DNA from: Gonatopus flavifemur
Lineage: Eukaryota; Arthropoda; Insecta; Hymenoptera; Dryinidae
Assembly: GCA_018340375.1 (NCBI GenBank)
Contig: JAFFJZ010000003.1
Span: 11,470,001-11,534,000, forward strand
DNA length: 64,000 bases
Reading direction: 5' to 3'
In this document: positions 25,108 through 35,087 of the stretch, one piece after another
How positions within the stretch are numbered: position 1 is the stretch's first letter
How the letters are laid out: the number at the start of each line of letters is the position of its first letter
The notes under the pieces: generated by a model
Databases searched by the model: none
Told to the model about the DNA's origin: nothing
Seen by the model: only the letters and a program-made list of their open reading frames with translations
Translations under genes and position numbers: made by a program

Positions 25108-25143
25108 GCCGGTGGTGGCGGTGGCGGTGGCGGTGGCGGCGGC
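25108..25143. repeat. (GGTGGC)n microsatellite
   Basis: About five GGTGGC/GGCGGT hexamers in tandem. In the plus frame they give alternating V and A, and in the minus frame A and T, which explains the low-complexity peptides predicted across it. Confidence 0.85.
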
Positions 25144-25307
25144 ATCACTTTGTGTACGAGGACAAATTGGAAATATCTCTTCGCAACACATATAGCTCGC
25201 TTTCAACTCACCCTGAGATGGATAGTAAGGATATTTTGCATATACAGATCTCTCTACGTCTATGGCGTATCTATCAAAAGCACATCCGATCGTGAAGAAT
25301 TTGTTCA

Positions 25308-25328
25308 ATGCTAATGCTAATGCTAAAA
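25308..25328. repeat. (AATGCT)3 tandem repeat
   Basis: Three consecutive hexamers AATGCT followed by AAAA. Confidence 0.8.
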
Positions 25329-27393
25329 GAATCGGTATCATCAAAATCGTATTCATATGGTATGCTATTACCGCAAGGGAACAGCAGAGAAGAGTAGAGA
25401 AGAGAAAGAGAGAGTCATTTATTATCTAATGATCATCCCGGACATCGTTCAGAGATTTGATGGGATCAACAGATATAGGCAGAAAGGTATAGGTATAGGG
25501 CGTATATAGTTTTGATCGTATTATATCTCAGTAGATTTTCCTTCATTAATAATCCTTGGCCAATATAATGCCGCATTAAAGGATTTTTGTTAGAAAGGGC
25601 GTCCCCGTACACACAAGAATTGCCGTGAAAACGTTCTCTATACCATGCAGGTAGGTACACTAGCGACGAGTGTGTTTTTTTTATACTGCTATGAGAATTT
25701 TTTTGCGCGTGATGGAAACATGAAGTATCTGTAAGACCTGTCGTCGAAGGATATTGTCGAAATCATATACAATCTCTGCTGAAAATATCACATTTTTAAA
25801 TATTCTTCAAATTTTTGCAACCATCTTGATAGGAAGAGAAGGCTATCTTCTGAAGAATCAATGAAGATTCACGATGATATCGATTGATTCGAAGCCGACT
25901 TTGAGAACCTGATTTACTACAGGTATCGTGTGGCCAGGTAGTCAGAGAAGAATCCCATGGTAAAAGGTCGCTTAACCCTTTCTCCGTTGAATACAATGCG
26001 GCATGAATGTTAGAGAGGATTCCTACCTACTGTGAACATAGAATAGATAAAGGAGGGGAAGGGGGTTGGAGATAGAGGTAGGACGATGTAAGAGGAAAGT
26101 GGGAAAGAGATAAACAGGGAGAAAAGGATGATGAGAAAGCTACCTAGCGAACTTTTGGCACAATGACACCAAATAGGCGGTTGATTGCACAATACTTCGA
26201 TGTTTATCGACCCATCATCGATACTTGCCTCTTCTCCAACGCTTACCGAATACGTGCTTTAGCAATCACATATTTTCGAGTGCATGTATCTGTCTACTTT
26301 TCACGTGTGTCCTCCGTTTGTGTGCATAAATGTAGAGTCAACAGCCAAATGTTACACCCAATTTGAGACAACGAATACGAGAGAACCATGTGACGCGCAT
26401 TAGAAGCATGGAAAAAGGAAATGAGATGATTGCGCTTTCGACGATTTTATTCGGATGTTTAGGATCGATTTGATTCGATTGTGAGGGGGCAATCATACCC
26501 AATGAATTTTCAGTCACTTGAATTTGTATGTTCATTCTTTTTCTTGAATACTATGACTGCAGTTTTTCTTAGTTTTGAAAGTTGAATATTTTTTCGGGAG
26601 TTCAAATAAATTTTGGTAACAAATTTTTTCTATGGAATTCCAACAAAGTACAGTATTTTTAATTTTGATTTTAATCTTCTCTGAACAAACTTGTTGCGAT
26701 TTTTGGATGAATGCTACAAAACATTCTTAGAAGATTTCAAACACTTCTTGGAACGCATAGGTAAAATTGCGATGAGAATCGCCAAATTGGTTCCAAGAAT
26801 GGATATGAAAATAGAATTCTCTGGTAACAATCTTGCATTGAATTATGATTGAAAGCACAACTTTTGCTTCCTGAAAAACAATCGTGAAATTTTTCCTCCA
26901 AAAATGATTGTGGCAAAATTCCTTTATGGATAGGAATTTTCATCATGGTTGAGTGAACTTGTTCTCCATTTTTTGGAAAATTCGATATTCAAAAGGTAGA
27001 ATAGTTTTTTAGAACGATGAAAACAATTTCTCATGCCGATATAAAGGCAATCCTCCGCATCATCGAAGTGAGTAAAAACTCATCAAAATTTCCACAATGT
27101 AAGATAATGGGCGATTGCTAGGAAAACCCTGTCGAAAGATAGATTCTGATTTAATCTTGTGGAACTTCGTAAAGCTATTGGTAAACATTGATATTTGTAC
27201 AAAATTCGAAAGTGCGAAAAATCGGGAGGTTCCTCGATAGATTCTTCATTAATCCAGGCGGTAATCAACCCGAAGAAAATTGCGGGAAAATTGCCAGTAT
27301 TGCGGTGAAGCAACTAACTTCTTGGGAATTCTATCGAAAAATATTACGAATTTACTAAATCTTGAAAAATCTTTCACCCACTGTGATCGGGTT

Positions 27394-27467
27394 CCCAAGT
27401 GGAAACTTCTTCAAACTTTATATATAAACTATATTGGATTAAATATAAATTATATATAATTTTGGGG
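27394..27467. mobile_element. dispersed repeat family H copy 1
   Basis: It reads CCCAAGTGGAAACTTCTTC, then TTATATATAAACTATATTGG, then ATATAAATTATATATA. The same order recurs at 33266-33334 (CCCGAGTGGAAAAATTTC, ATATATAAACTGTTTCG, TATATAAATTGTATTTT). The middle is an A+T-rich hairpin (TTATATATAA at both ends). Two copies 5.9 kb apart in the same orientation suggest a small interspersed element. Confidence 0.5.
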
Positions 27468-28920
27468 ATGTCTGCATGTCGATTTTCTTTCGTCTGACTT
27501 TTCTCTCCAATTCTCTTCTTTTCCATCGGTTAGAAAAAGAGATCAGGCGGAAGAGTACCGAATGCCTACTGTACCAATATAAATGTTGCATCCATCAGAA
27601 CCCGTACAACGCATCACCCGCACAATGTCTGTCGGATATCCATTTGACGTTTATTAGATTTCCATTTGACATTCCAAATATTCTCAATACCCAATGGAGA
27701 TGTAATGCATCTCTATAAACCGTATAGGAAGTAATCTGAATATTCAAAGTTCAAAGATAGGGTGGAGTGAGGATATTTGGTAGCATAAGTAATTTGGTGA
27801 TAATTTTTCAAACCCTTATCATAAATTTCTAAATCGTTCCAAAGGTGCTGAACTACGTCATACGTTTTCGAGAGAGATTTTTATAACCGTGTCACACCAG
27901 TTTGAGCATTGAAATCGATTATTCGATTCACAAAAAATGTTCGCAAAATTATCACAGAATCATCCATATCACCAGAATCACCTCACTTTACCCTATGCGT
28001 TTCCAGTGTTCCAAATTGAGAGTGACTTTGATCTTTGGAACTGGCTTGTTGCATCTCCTTCAACGATGAAGAATGATACAAAAACTCAGTTGCAATTATC
28101 AAATTCATCCATTCTCAATAGAACTAGGGGTGAAGATTTTGGATTCAGTCACTTTTCTAGGAAATTAGGAATGGTCATAGCGGAAATGGATACAGCGGGG
28201 TTGGCTGCACTATTTTTTCCTCCGTGTAACCTCAAAAAGGAGAAATTCCTGGATCCAGGGATTATCTAGATTTTAAATCATGAATTTTGCAGATTTCAGA
28301 TGCCAAATTCAAGGGTGTGCCAAATTTTGGTTCTGGTTGAGATTTTGCCAAGTGGGAGTTTTCAGTACTCAAGGTTCAAAAATCCTAAAATTGTAATAAA
28401 ACCTACTATTCTTTTGACAAATGCAACCAAAACAATGAAGAATTTTGATGCAATTTTGACATACTTCCATTGAATAAACTTGAATACAACCTATTTCATA
28501 TCTTTTTAAAATTTGAATTCAATAATATAAAATTCATCAAAAGCAATTCAAAGAACAATCAACAATTTTTTCATCCTATGCTTTCAATGAAAGACTCCAA
28601 TTACAAGAAAACCTTCATTTACTCAACACACAGTAGGAAAGTAAGATAAAATCTATATAGAAAAAGAGTGTCACCATGAACTACCCTTGACCTAAAAACT
28701 TTCTTTAATACTACTACAAAAAGAAGAAAAAAAAAAAGACGTGCGTAATTTTCACCGAATGAGAATCGACGTTTGAATATCTTCTTTTTTTTCTCTTTTC
28801 CTTTAAGAATCGAGCCATGCTCAACGAGCGTCGCAGGGATGGCTTGGAAAAAGAAGAGAAGGAACGAGTCGAAAGGAGGTTTTGGGGGTTGGTTTGGTTG
28901 AGGGTGGTGTGAGTATGTGG
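27468..28920. other. gene-free stretch
   Basis: A+T-rich with no recognised gene. The 110-codon frame at 27937-28269 has an unremarkable composition and no motif. CCTGGATCCAGG, a 12-bp palindrome, lies at 28248-28259. From 28720 the DNA turns purine-rich and then CpG-rich toward the X-box at 28935. Confidence 0.45.
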
Positions 28921-28934
28921 GGAGTTTGAAAGGC

Positions 28935-28947
28935 GTTGCCTGGCAAC
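28935..28947. promoter_or_regulatory. RFX-type X-box
   Basis: GTTGCCTGGCAAC is a perfect 6+1+6 palindrome matching the known RFX consensus GTNRCC-N(0-3)-RGYAAC. RFX sites in animals commonly drive ciliary genes. It sits in a CpG-rich block next to AATGGCCGCC, in a setting that could be a promoter or enhancer. No transcription start or first exon can be identified. Binding is inferred from sequence only. Confidence 0.4.
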
Positions 28948-29633
28948 CACCCCCAGCTCTTCGTAATGGCCGCCACACACGTCACATACACATACTCCCC
29001 CTCTCTCTTCTTCTCTTTTTACTTTTCCTCAGACATTTCTTCTCTTCCTATTTCTTTTTCTCTTTCTCTATCTCACGTATAGGGATATATTCCTCTTCAC
29101 CCCTCGTAATACGTATTCTACACCCTACACTAGCATCAGTTGCTGTGTGAGAGCGGGGTAAATTCTTAAATTTTGCCCGAATTGAAAATTTCCATATCTT
29201 ATTCCCGAAGCGAAACTGGTTGGTTGTCGAGCCATCGTTTGCTGGCTGCTGCTACTGCTGCTGTTGCAACCCGTCTTCTTCGTCGTCGACATCTTCGTCG
29301 TTGCGCGACAGCTGCAAACGAATCGAAAAATTTTCCGAACTGATGTCTTTGCGCAACGTTGCCATTGTTGAATTGGAAACAGTTATCGAAAAGCAATAGA
29401 ACAAAGTAAAATCTTAGTCTGAAGTATCGAATTTTTAGGTACGGTATTCCGATTTCGGCATTCCACTCAATTGAATTTGGATAAACTGTGAAAATGCAGA
29501 GTTGTTTTTCCGTTTGGGAATTGCGTGTATATATAAGCAAACAGTAAACATCCGGAAGTAGGAAGCGGAGGGTCGCGTGTCTTTTAATCGGATGTCAGGG
29601 CATGTGTTTCGCGGTGCAGCTGCCAGGACACTT
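28948..29633. other. gene-free stretch, CT-rich then mixed
   Basis: 28995-29090 is strongly CT-rich. A CTG/CTTCGTCGT repeat follows at 29241-29305. The block at about 29560-29640 is CpG-rich and looks non-random. Minus-strand frames at 29199-29695 read the trinucleotide repeat or have no recognisable domain. Confidence 0.45.
29241..29305. repeat. interrupted CTG and CGT trinucleotide repeats
   Basis: GCTGCTACTGCTGCTG-type units pass into CTTCTTCGTCGTCGAC-type units. The minus frame turns these into alanine- and arginine-rich peptide, which is an artefact. Confidence 0.75.
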
Positions 29634-30426
29634 ATGCAAATCTTGCTTCGAGCCGGCTGAGCTTTCAGCTTTATGCACTCCGTTTTAGTTGGCAAATTTG
29701 CATCGGTTCTGAATCGACTCTACCTTCTCTGTTCCCTCTCCTTCGTTTTCCATTGCAAGAATGTACACGTGTATACGTATACCTGCGACAGTGCACGTTT
29801 GTATACACATATAACACATCGTACGCTATAGGCACCACGTAACGCACGACAATATCAGCCAATTTGCATATGAGTCGCGCTCCAATACGGGTTCTTTCAA
29901 ACTCTCAAAACACGATGGTCCCACGTGACGTCGTACTTGTACATTTTTCGTTTCTATCCATATGAGAGGAATGAAGCTTTCAAATATCGATTATTCGAAA
30001 GGTTTGTGTCGTCAAATCTTCCGTATTGAAAGCACTGTACAAATTCTACAACATATTTTTACGATTGAAAATTCTCAAATAATGAATACTTATCGAAGAT
30101 TTAATAAAACTATCGCCAAGATTTATTTATCAAGAACAGTTTTCACCCTCGTTCTTCGTTCATAGACCTATTGAATCTAGAGAGATAGGGCAATTGCATG
30201 AAGCATCCTGTAGGACAACGACGTGGAGAAAAAAGGAGTAACCAATCCGCGTATGTGTATGCTCAAAGTGGAACAATATTGTCATGCAAATATGACTTGG
30301 GCTATGGAATACGGTGCAAACATATGTACACAATTCATACACGTATGAGTGTATGCGAATATGACACGCACGCATACCTGGTTTTATAGAAACGTGAGTA
30401 CGGAGTTATATCAGCATCATTTGCAT
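29634..30426. promoter_or_regulatory. homotypic cluster of five POU octamers (enhancer candidate)
   Basis: The octamer ATTTGCAT or its complement occurs exactly at 29634-29641, 29696-29703, 29862-29869, 30284-30291 and 30419-30426. At this base composition I estimate about one per 15 kb by chance, and I saw only isolated copies elsewhere (5353, 36316, 41856, 59423, 62676). Between them, CACGTGACGTC at 29932-29942 combines an E-box and a CRE-like site. ATTTGCAT is the classical POU-domain (Oct/Pdm-type) site. Dense same-motif clusters are typical of developmental or neural enhancers. No gene is visible alongside, so target and activity are unknown. Confidence 0.4.
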
Positions 30427-30849
30427 ACACTATCGCTATATTAACATTTGCGAACGCATACAGGGTGTCTAAGAAATTGCAATGTGCAGTTTGAATAATG
30501 AATAATATCAACGTTCATTTAAAATCGGTGACTCTCTGAAATTTTCATAATGAGACATCACTCTCCACTCTTTTGAAATGGAAATTCAAGTTTTGAAGTC
30601 CAAATTCTAAAATTCATTTATTTCGAAGTGAAGCTAAGCTGATGATACTCAATCCATTCGGATTTGAGAATGCTCTCACAGTGGTTACATTTACAAGTGG
30701 ATTTACTCAAGATTTGTCTCGTTGGTTAACTCTCGTAGGGAATTTGAAGATGTCCAATGATGAAGTATCCGTGCATGAATTAACCTTTATGTTCAGCCAA
30801 ATCCATCAAAACACTAGCCAGCATTGGGGATTGATCAATGAGTTGCGTA
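30427..30849. other. gene-free stretch
   Basis: I see nothing recognisable. The 102-codon frame at 30642-30950 runs into the next MITE and is a chance frame. Confidence 0.5.
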
Positions 30850-31106
30850 CACTGAAAACCCAATTTCTTAGATTAAAAGAAAATCCTCTATGCCCTCATT
30901 CTAATCAATCTTTCTTTCAATGGACAAAAATTCAAGAATTTTCAAATTGAAACAAAAATATATTCTTTCCTAAATTCGAAGAATATGATTTCAATTCAAT
31001 GGAAAATTTTGGCATTTCAACCAATTATTTGTTCCATTGAGAACAAGATTTATTAGAATGAGGGCAAAGAAATTTCCTCCAAATCTAAGAAATTGGGTCC
31101 TTAGTG
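30850..31106. mobile_element. 257-bp MITE with about 75-bp inverted repeats and TA duplication
   Basis: The left arm is CACTGAAAACCCAATTTCTT, AGAT, then TGCCCTCATTCTAATCAATC and CAATGGA. The right arm on the opposite strand is CACTAAGGACCCAATTTCTT, AGAT, TGCCCTCATTCTAATAAATC, CAATGGA. TA is present on both sides (30848-30849 and 31107-31108), the hallmark target duplication of Tc1/mariner-type transposons. The short centre has no coding capacity. This is the cleanest MITE in the window. Confidence 0.8.
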
Positions 31107-31181
31107 TAACAAAATCACTGTGAGCACTGAGGGAACTCTTTTGTTATGTCCATCAAAACATTTTGTTAGTATATACCCACA

Positions 31182-31303
31182 TTGAGGAAAAGGATTTAGT
31201 TGAATATCAAACAGCCAGGAAAATTAGTCACCGTAAACAAAAATTTAATTGAACCAAATCAATTTCATTTGTTACAGCTAAATTCTTTATTCCTCTTGAA
31301 GGA
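31182..31303. mobile_element. small inverted-repeat element
   Basis: CATTGAGGAAAAGGATTTAG at the left faces TCAAGAGGAATAAAGAATTT then AGCTGTAACAAA on the other strand at the right. The length is about 122 bp. It belongs to the MITE cluster 30.85-31.56 kb. Confidence 0.4.
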
Positions 31304-31441
31304 ATCGTGTTATCCATATTTCAGACACCTAGAATTTCATTGAGGCTGGCTAAAATTTTAGTTTTCGCATCTAGGTGCCTTTCTCTCAATGAAATAACAA
31401 TTTCACGTTGACATAACTAAGAGTAAGCGTTGGCGTTGGAA

Positions 31442-31564
31442 GGTCTCATCAAAATTTGATTACGCTAAGCAAATGATCTCTCCAAATCACGTTTGATTCC
31501 TTAAACTGAGAGTGATTTGGTAGGATTTTTTTTCGGTTAGTATAACCACATTTTGATTGGAACC
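31442..31564. mobile_element. small inverted-repeat element
   Basis: TCATCAAAATTTGATTACGC then CTCCAAATCAC at the left faces AATCAAAATGTGGTTATAC then TACCAAATCAC on the other strand at the right. It is a near-palindrome of about 123 bp. Confidence 0.5.
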
Positions 31565-33265
31565 ACTAAAAATTCTAGTTGGGCAGAATATATGAACCTA
31601 ATTTTTTTACTTGGTCAAGAATAACAGTGGAGCTCCTTCCCTTTGCTGGTGGCAAGGAATTCTTCCCATGAATGAAAAAGTTTCCAACACACTGTGTAAC
31701 AATTGACTGAAAACTGCTAGGACGAAATCGAAAATCATCGAACCTGTACAAACTTAGGCAAATTGTTGTGGAATTGTGAAAATTTCAGTCCAAGAAAATC
31801 CAAAAAATTCCATGTGACGCATGGAAAATTGTAAACATGTACGATTAACTTTGAAGATAGCTTTTCACAGCTTAACACAGTTGTTTCTCGAAGTAAGGGG
31901 AAAATTCTTGATTTTTGATGAAAAATTCCTCCATCATTGGAGCGATAAAAACTTTTCTAAAAATAGAATACCGAGAGAAGGTATTAATCACTGCTATCCA
32001 ACAAAAAACAAAAATAGTATCAAGGGAACCGACAACTTTTTTAGCAAATTCAACTGTTTGTTTAGCTACCATGACTTTTTTTCAGCAGTCACAAACATGA
32101 AAATGCAGTTGGGCCCTTTTTGGAAAAATTACCCGATTTTATTTATTCTAGCGTGCAATAGTTTTTATAGGGAATATCTAAAGTTACAAAGTGGAATTTT
32201 ATTATATTGTTCATCAAACTAATCCCTATTTATATATCAACACATTAACATACTCATTACCGTTCTCTTCTCTTCTCGTCCGTATCTCGCTCTGTAGATT
32301 CTATCGAAGCAAAGTAACAGCCAATCATGCGAGACTTAGGTACCCAAATCGTGATGTCACGTTCCGAAGAAGGGGTTATGTCATACCGAGAGGGTTATGA
32401 GAATATTTTCAGGTATTCAAAGGGTTAGTCTATCGTGGGGTTTGAAAAAGATCACATACCATTGCCAGTATAGTTCATCTACTACCGAATCTCTCGTTGA
32501 TTTAATATATCGATCTCCATGTTATAATTGTTGGAATCGTAGTGTTTGTTTATGTTTTTTTTGGGAAGTGATTATATTGGAATTGACAAAAATATTGTTT
32601 GTACAATATCTCAGCATCTTTTATCATAAGATAAAATGGAAATGATTGAACAACAATGGATGGAGCTTTGTAGCTTCGTATTTCTTGTACTATCAGTCAG
32701 CATCTGGAGAATCTTTTCAAAATAACTGAACAGTGATAAATGAAAGTGAATTTCCAAATTATTCTTATGGAACCTATTAAGGAAGAAGTCTGTTACGAAT
32801 TTTTCATTCCAAATTGTGGTCAATGTGACAGATAATTGATTTCTGTGCTTTGTAATTTTTGATATAAATGTTTTATCAATTCACTAAGCCGGTAATGTTA
32901 TGGTTGAAGGCTACTCAATTAATTTTCTATGTCACAAGTAACTAAATTGCGTTGAGTAAAAAGTTACAACGGTTCGTTGTACAACAATATGAAGAATAAT
33001 ACAATCAACGGAATCCTGATTTTTGGAATGCAAAATGATCGAACTCTTAAAAAATTTATTATCATTTTAGATTCAACAGGCTATGAACAATTGAAAAACT
33101 CAAAGAGTAACGTTTAATTTTTCACATGCTTGTCAACTAGGACATTCCTCTCCAGAACCAGCCTTAGATTGCGCTGGACTTGATTTTTAAGCATAGATAA
33201 AGTGCCACCAGACAAGCAAAAAGGAGCTTAATATTCCCAAATTAGATTTGGGAAAACAAAGGGCA
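31565..33265. other. gene-free stretch
   Basis: A+T-rich with no gene recognised. The 133-codon frame at 31821-32222 contains F/N/K-rich sequence typical of A+T-rich chance frames and has overlapping frames on both strands. A small inverted pair with ATTTCATTGAG arms lies just upstream at 31337-31396. Confidence 0.5.
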
Positions 33266-33334
33266 CCCGAGTGGAAAAATTTCTAAAATTATATATAAAC
33301 TGTTTCGAATTGTTGTATATAAATTGTATTTTTT
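33266..33334. mobile_element. dispersed repeat family H copy 2
   Basis: See the copy at 27394-27467. It keeps CCCGAGTGGAAAAATTTC, ATATATAAACTGTTTCG and TATATAAATTGTATTTT in the same order, with scattered substitutions. Confidence 0.5.
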
Positions 33335-33497
33335 CTTTCTTTTTTGTTATTACCAAAAGTTTGAAAAGATGGGAGACAAATCCTTGTAGAATTTTTTCTT
33401 TTTGAACTCTTTTATGACTAACATCCCCTTCTTTCGGGAAATGGTATCAGTTTTGAAGAAGAACAACTAAACGCATAACAAATTTGAGAAGGTCCCC

Positions 33498-33577
33498 TGG
33501 AACACGTTTGAAGATATATCTTGAAGGTATCTTTCAGTGTTCTCAAAGATATTTTCAAGATATTTATTGGCGTTCCA
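33498..33577 (+). repeat. 80-nt stem-loop (pre-miRNA-like or MITE core)
   Basis: The arm TGGAACACGTTTGAAG, ATATCTTGAAGGTATCTTT (left) pairs with AAAGATATTTTCAAGATAT, TTATTGGCGTTCCA (right) around a 10-nt loop CAGTGTTCTC. The inner 19-bp stem has two mismatches, and a second stem TGGAAC/GTTCCA closes the base after a bulged region. Size and shape are within the range of an insect pre-miRNA, but the arm matches no miRNA I know, and small palindromic transposons look the same. The 87-codon frame across it is not a gene. Confidence 0.4.
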
Positions 33578-34658
33578 TGAAGAATCTTTCAGAATTCAAT
33601 TTGTTATCTTTCAAAATAATCCAGAAGAGTGATGCACAATTTTTATGCGGGCAGGTTCTCGCAGGCATTTTTACTGAAGAAAATATGGAATCCGTATTGC
33701 TCGTGTATAAATATAATCATGTTGCTGAAGTTTTATTCGTTTATTGAAACGAATTAGTGATTGAAAAATACAATACTTCACTGTTTGAGATTCAAAATCT
33801 TGCGGCATAATTCTTTGGTTGATGTTGTCAGTTTCAGAGAGTTGATGCGAAAAGATGTTATAAATAACGATGATCCATTAGTTTCATTTTTATAAACGAT
33901 ACAAACTTCAAGAACATATATAATCATGATAAAATCATCCAAATAACTCCCAAAATTGGTTCAAGGATTGAATTTCTCTGTAAAAAATTCAGAACGAATC
34001 GCTGTAATTGTTTGTGATCATTTCTTTGCTAAATTTTCTCTCAAACTTCACTAAATTCCTGGAGAAATTTGATAATTTCAGAAAAGTTTGTGAAAATTGA
34101 AAAAGAGGTGATCGTGAAAAAATTTATCACATAATGATGTTACGAGACGTCAGAATCTGATCACGAAGTGACACCAGTTTCCCATTCTCAGATTCGAAAA
34201 AGTTTTGATTGTGGTACCATCCCGGGTAGAAATGTGAATCGGCCTATTCCAGGCCCTGTTAAGGAAGGATCAGTAATGTAAATCCTTATACGACTAACGA
34301 TTCCCAAATTTGAGTGGGTAGGAGAATTTATCCATCTTCGGTGCGGCTAGTGATAGCAGTCAACAACTGAATTTCTATCGAATCTCTTCAGAAAAATGCT
34401 TATTTATAGATAAGTTCCTTTTAAGTTGCCTCTAAGGTAAGGTCTGTGTAGAGAGTTGAACTCATTGAAACTACTTGGAAAATGATTTCATGTCCAGCAA
34501 CTCCCCACCTTGAAGATACTCGTGAGATACATTTGATTCCAACGATAGGTTTAATTACTTCTCCAGTTCAGAATAAAATGTTTGATTTCTTTCATAAATT
34601 TCAGAAAATCATATATAATAATATGCAAGTGGAGTAAGCAGTATCGGAAGTCTTGATT
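33578..34658. other. gene-free stretch
   Basis: No gene. Around 34222, CCCGGGTAGAAATG followed by AATCGGCC matches the terminus of MITE family C (compare 6913) without a convincing partner end, so it is probably a truncated copy. Confidence 0.45.
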
Positions 34659-34773
34659 AGCAGAAATGATTCCAGCAGGACTCTTCTGAGCCGTTACAAG
34701 GTCTCCCGAGGCTTTTGAAGGCCAGATCAGTCCTCAGGAGAAGCCCTAAAGAACGCCTGGAGTGATTTCTACT
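34659..34773. mobile_element. MITE family C copy 3
   Basis: The left end is AGCAGAAATGATTCCAG, and the right end on the opposite strand is AGTAGAAATCACTCCAG. The interior is CTCC/GGAG- and AGGCC-rich with partial pairing. The length is 115 bp, close to the copy at 6017-6145 (129 bp). Confidence 0.6.
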
Positions 34774-35011
34774 GAAGAAAGTTGCGATTGTCATTCAGAG
34801 ATTCTTAATATTCCAATCAATTGAGTTCCTTCAATTGCACAAAAACATGATTCACAATAATTGCAGTAACATCACATATCACATTTTGTAGTCAAGTGCA
34901 GTCTGGAGTCTGTGATATTCAAACTGACCTCATTCACTCTGTTTAAAAATCTTGTACATACGTTAAAACTTCAGACCAATTCACATTCGTATAATCCAGC
35001 ACAACTAACGG

Positions 35012-35087
35012 CAAGCAAGCAAGCACCCCTTTCCCTGCACTACCCTCTTTTCTTTCTTTCTTCCTTTCTTTCTTCCCCCCTCCCACG
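35012..35087. repeat. AAGC and TTTC simple repeats
   Basis: Three AAGC units at 35012-35024, then (TTTC)n with interruptions and a C-run to 35087. Confidence 0.75.

Larger units (their letters stand above)
19831..27393. other. gene-free stretch with several CpG/CT-rich blocks
   Basis: No gene is recognised. CpG-richer blocks lie at about 20540-20640, 20930-21000, 21640-21900, 22620-22770 and 24890-25150, alternating with A+T-rich DNA. The 22620-22770 block (many CGCG, ACGT and GCGC words) is a good candidate for conserved non-coding DNA. The longest frame of the window (24674-25195, 173 codons) lies over a CT-rich tract and a GGTGGC repeat and shows no domain. A 63-nt hairpin with TTTACACC/GGTGTAAA arms lies at 22188-22250, and a T14 run at 19922-19935. 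Confidence 0.45.

Noticed and set aside
24674..25195. 173-codon plus-strand open frame, the longest in the window
   Set aside because: It runs over CT-rich DNA and the GGTGGC repeat, giving S/F/H-rich and VAVA peptide. Parallel long frames exist in the other phases and on the minus strand. No domain.
26622..27347. possible 0.7-kb element with AATTCC-type inverted ends
   Set aside because: The end similarity is short and A+T-rich. Only a small piece (26900-26930) resembles the right end of MITE family A, which is not enough to draw boundaries.
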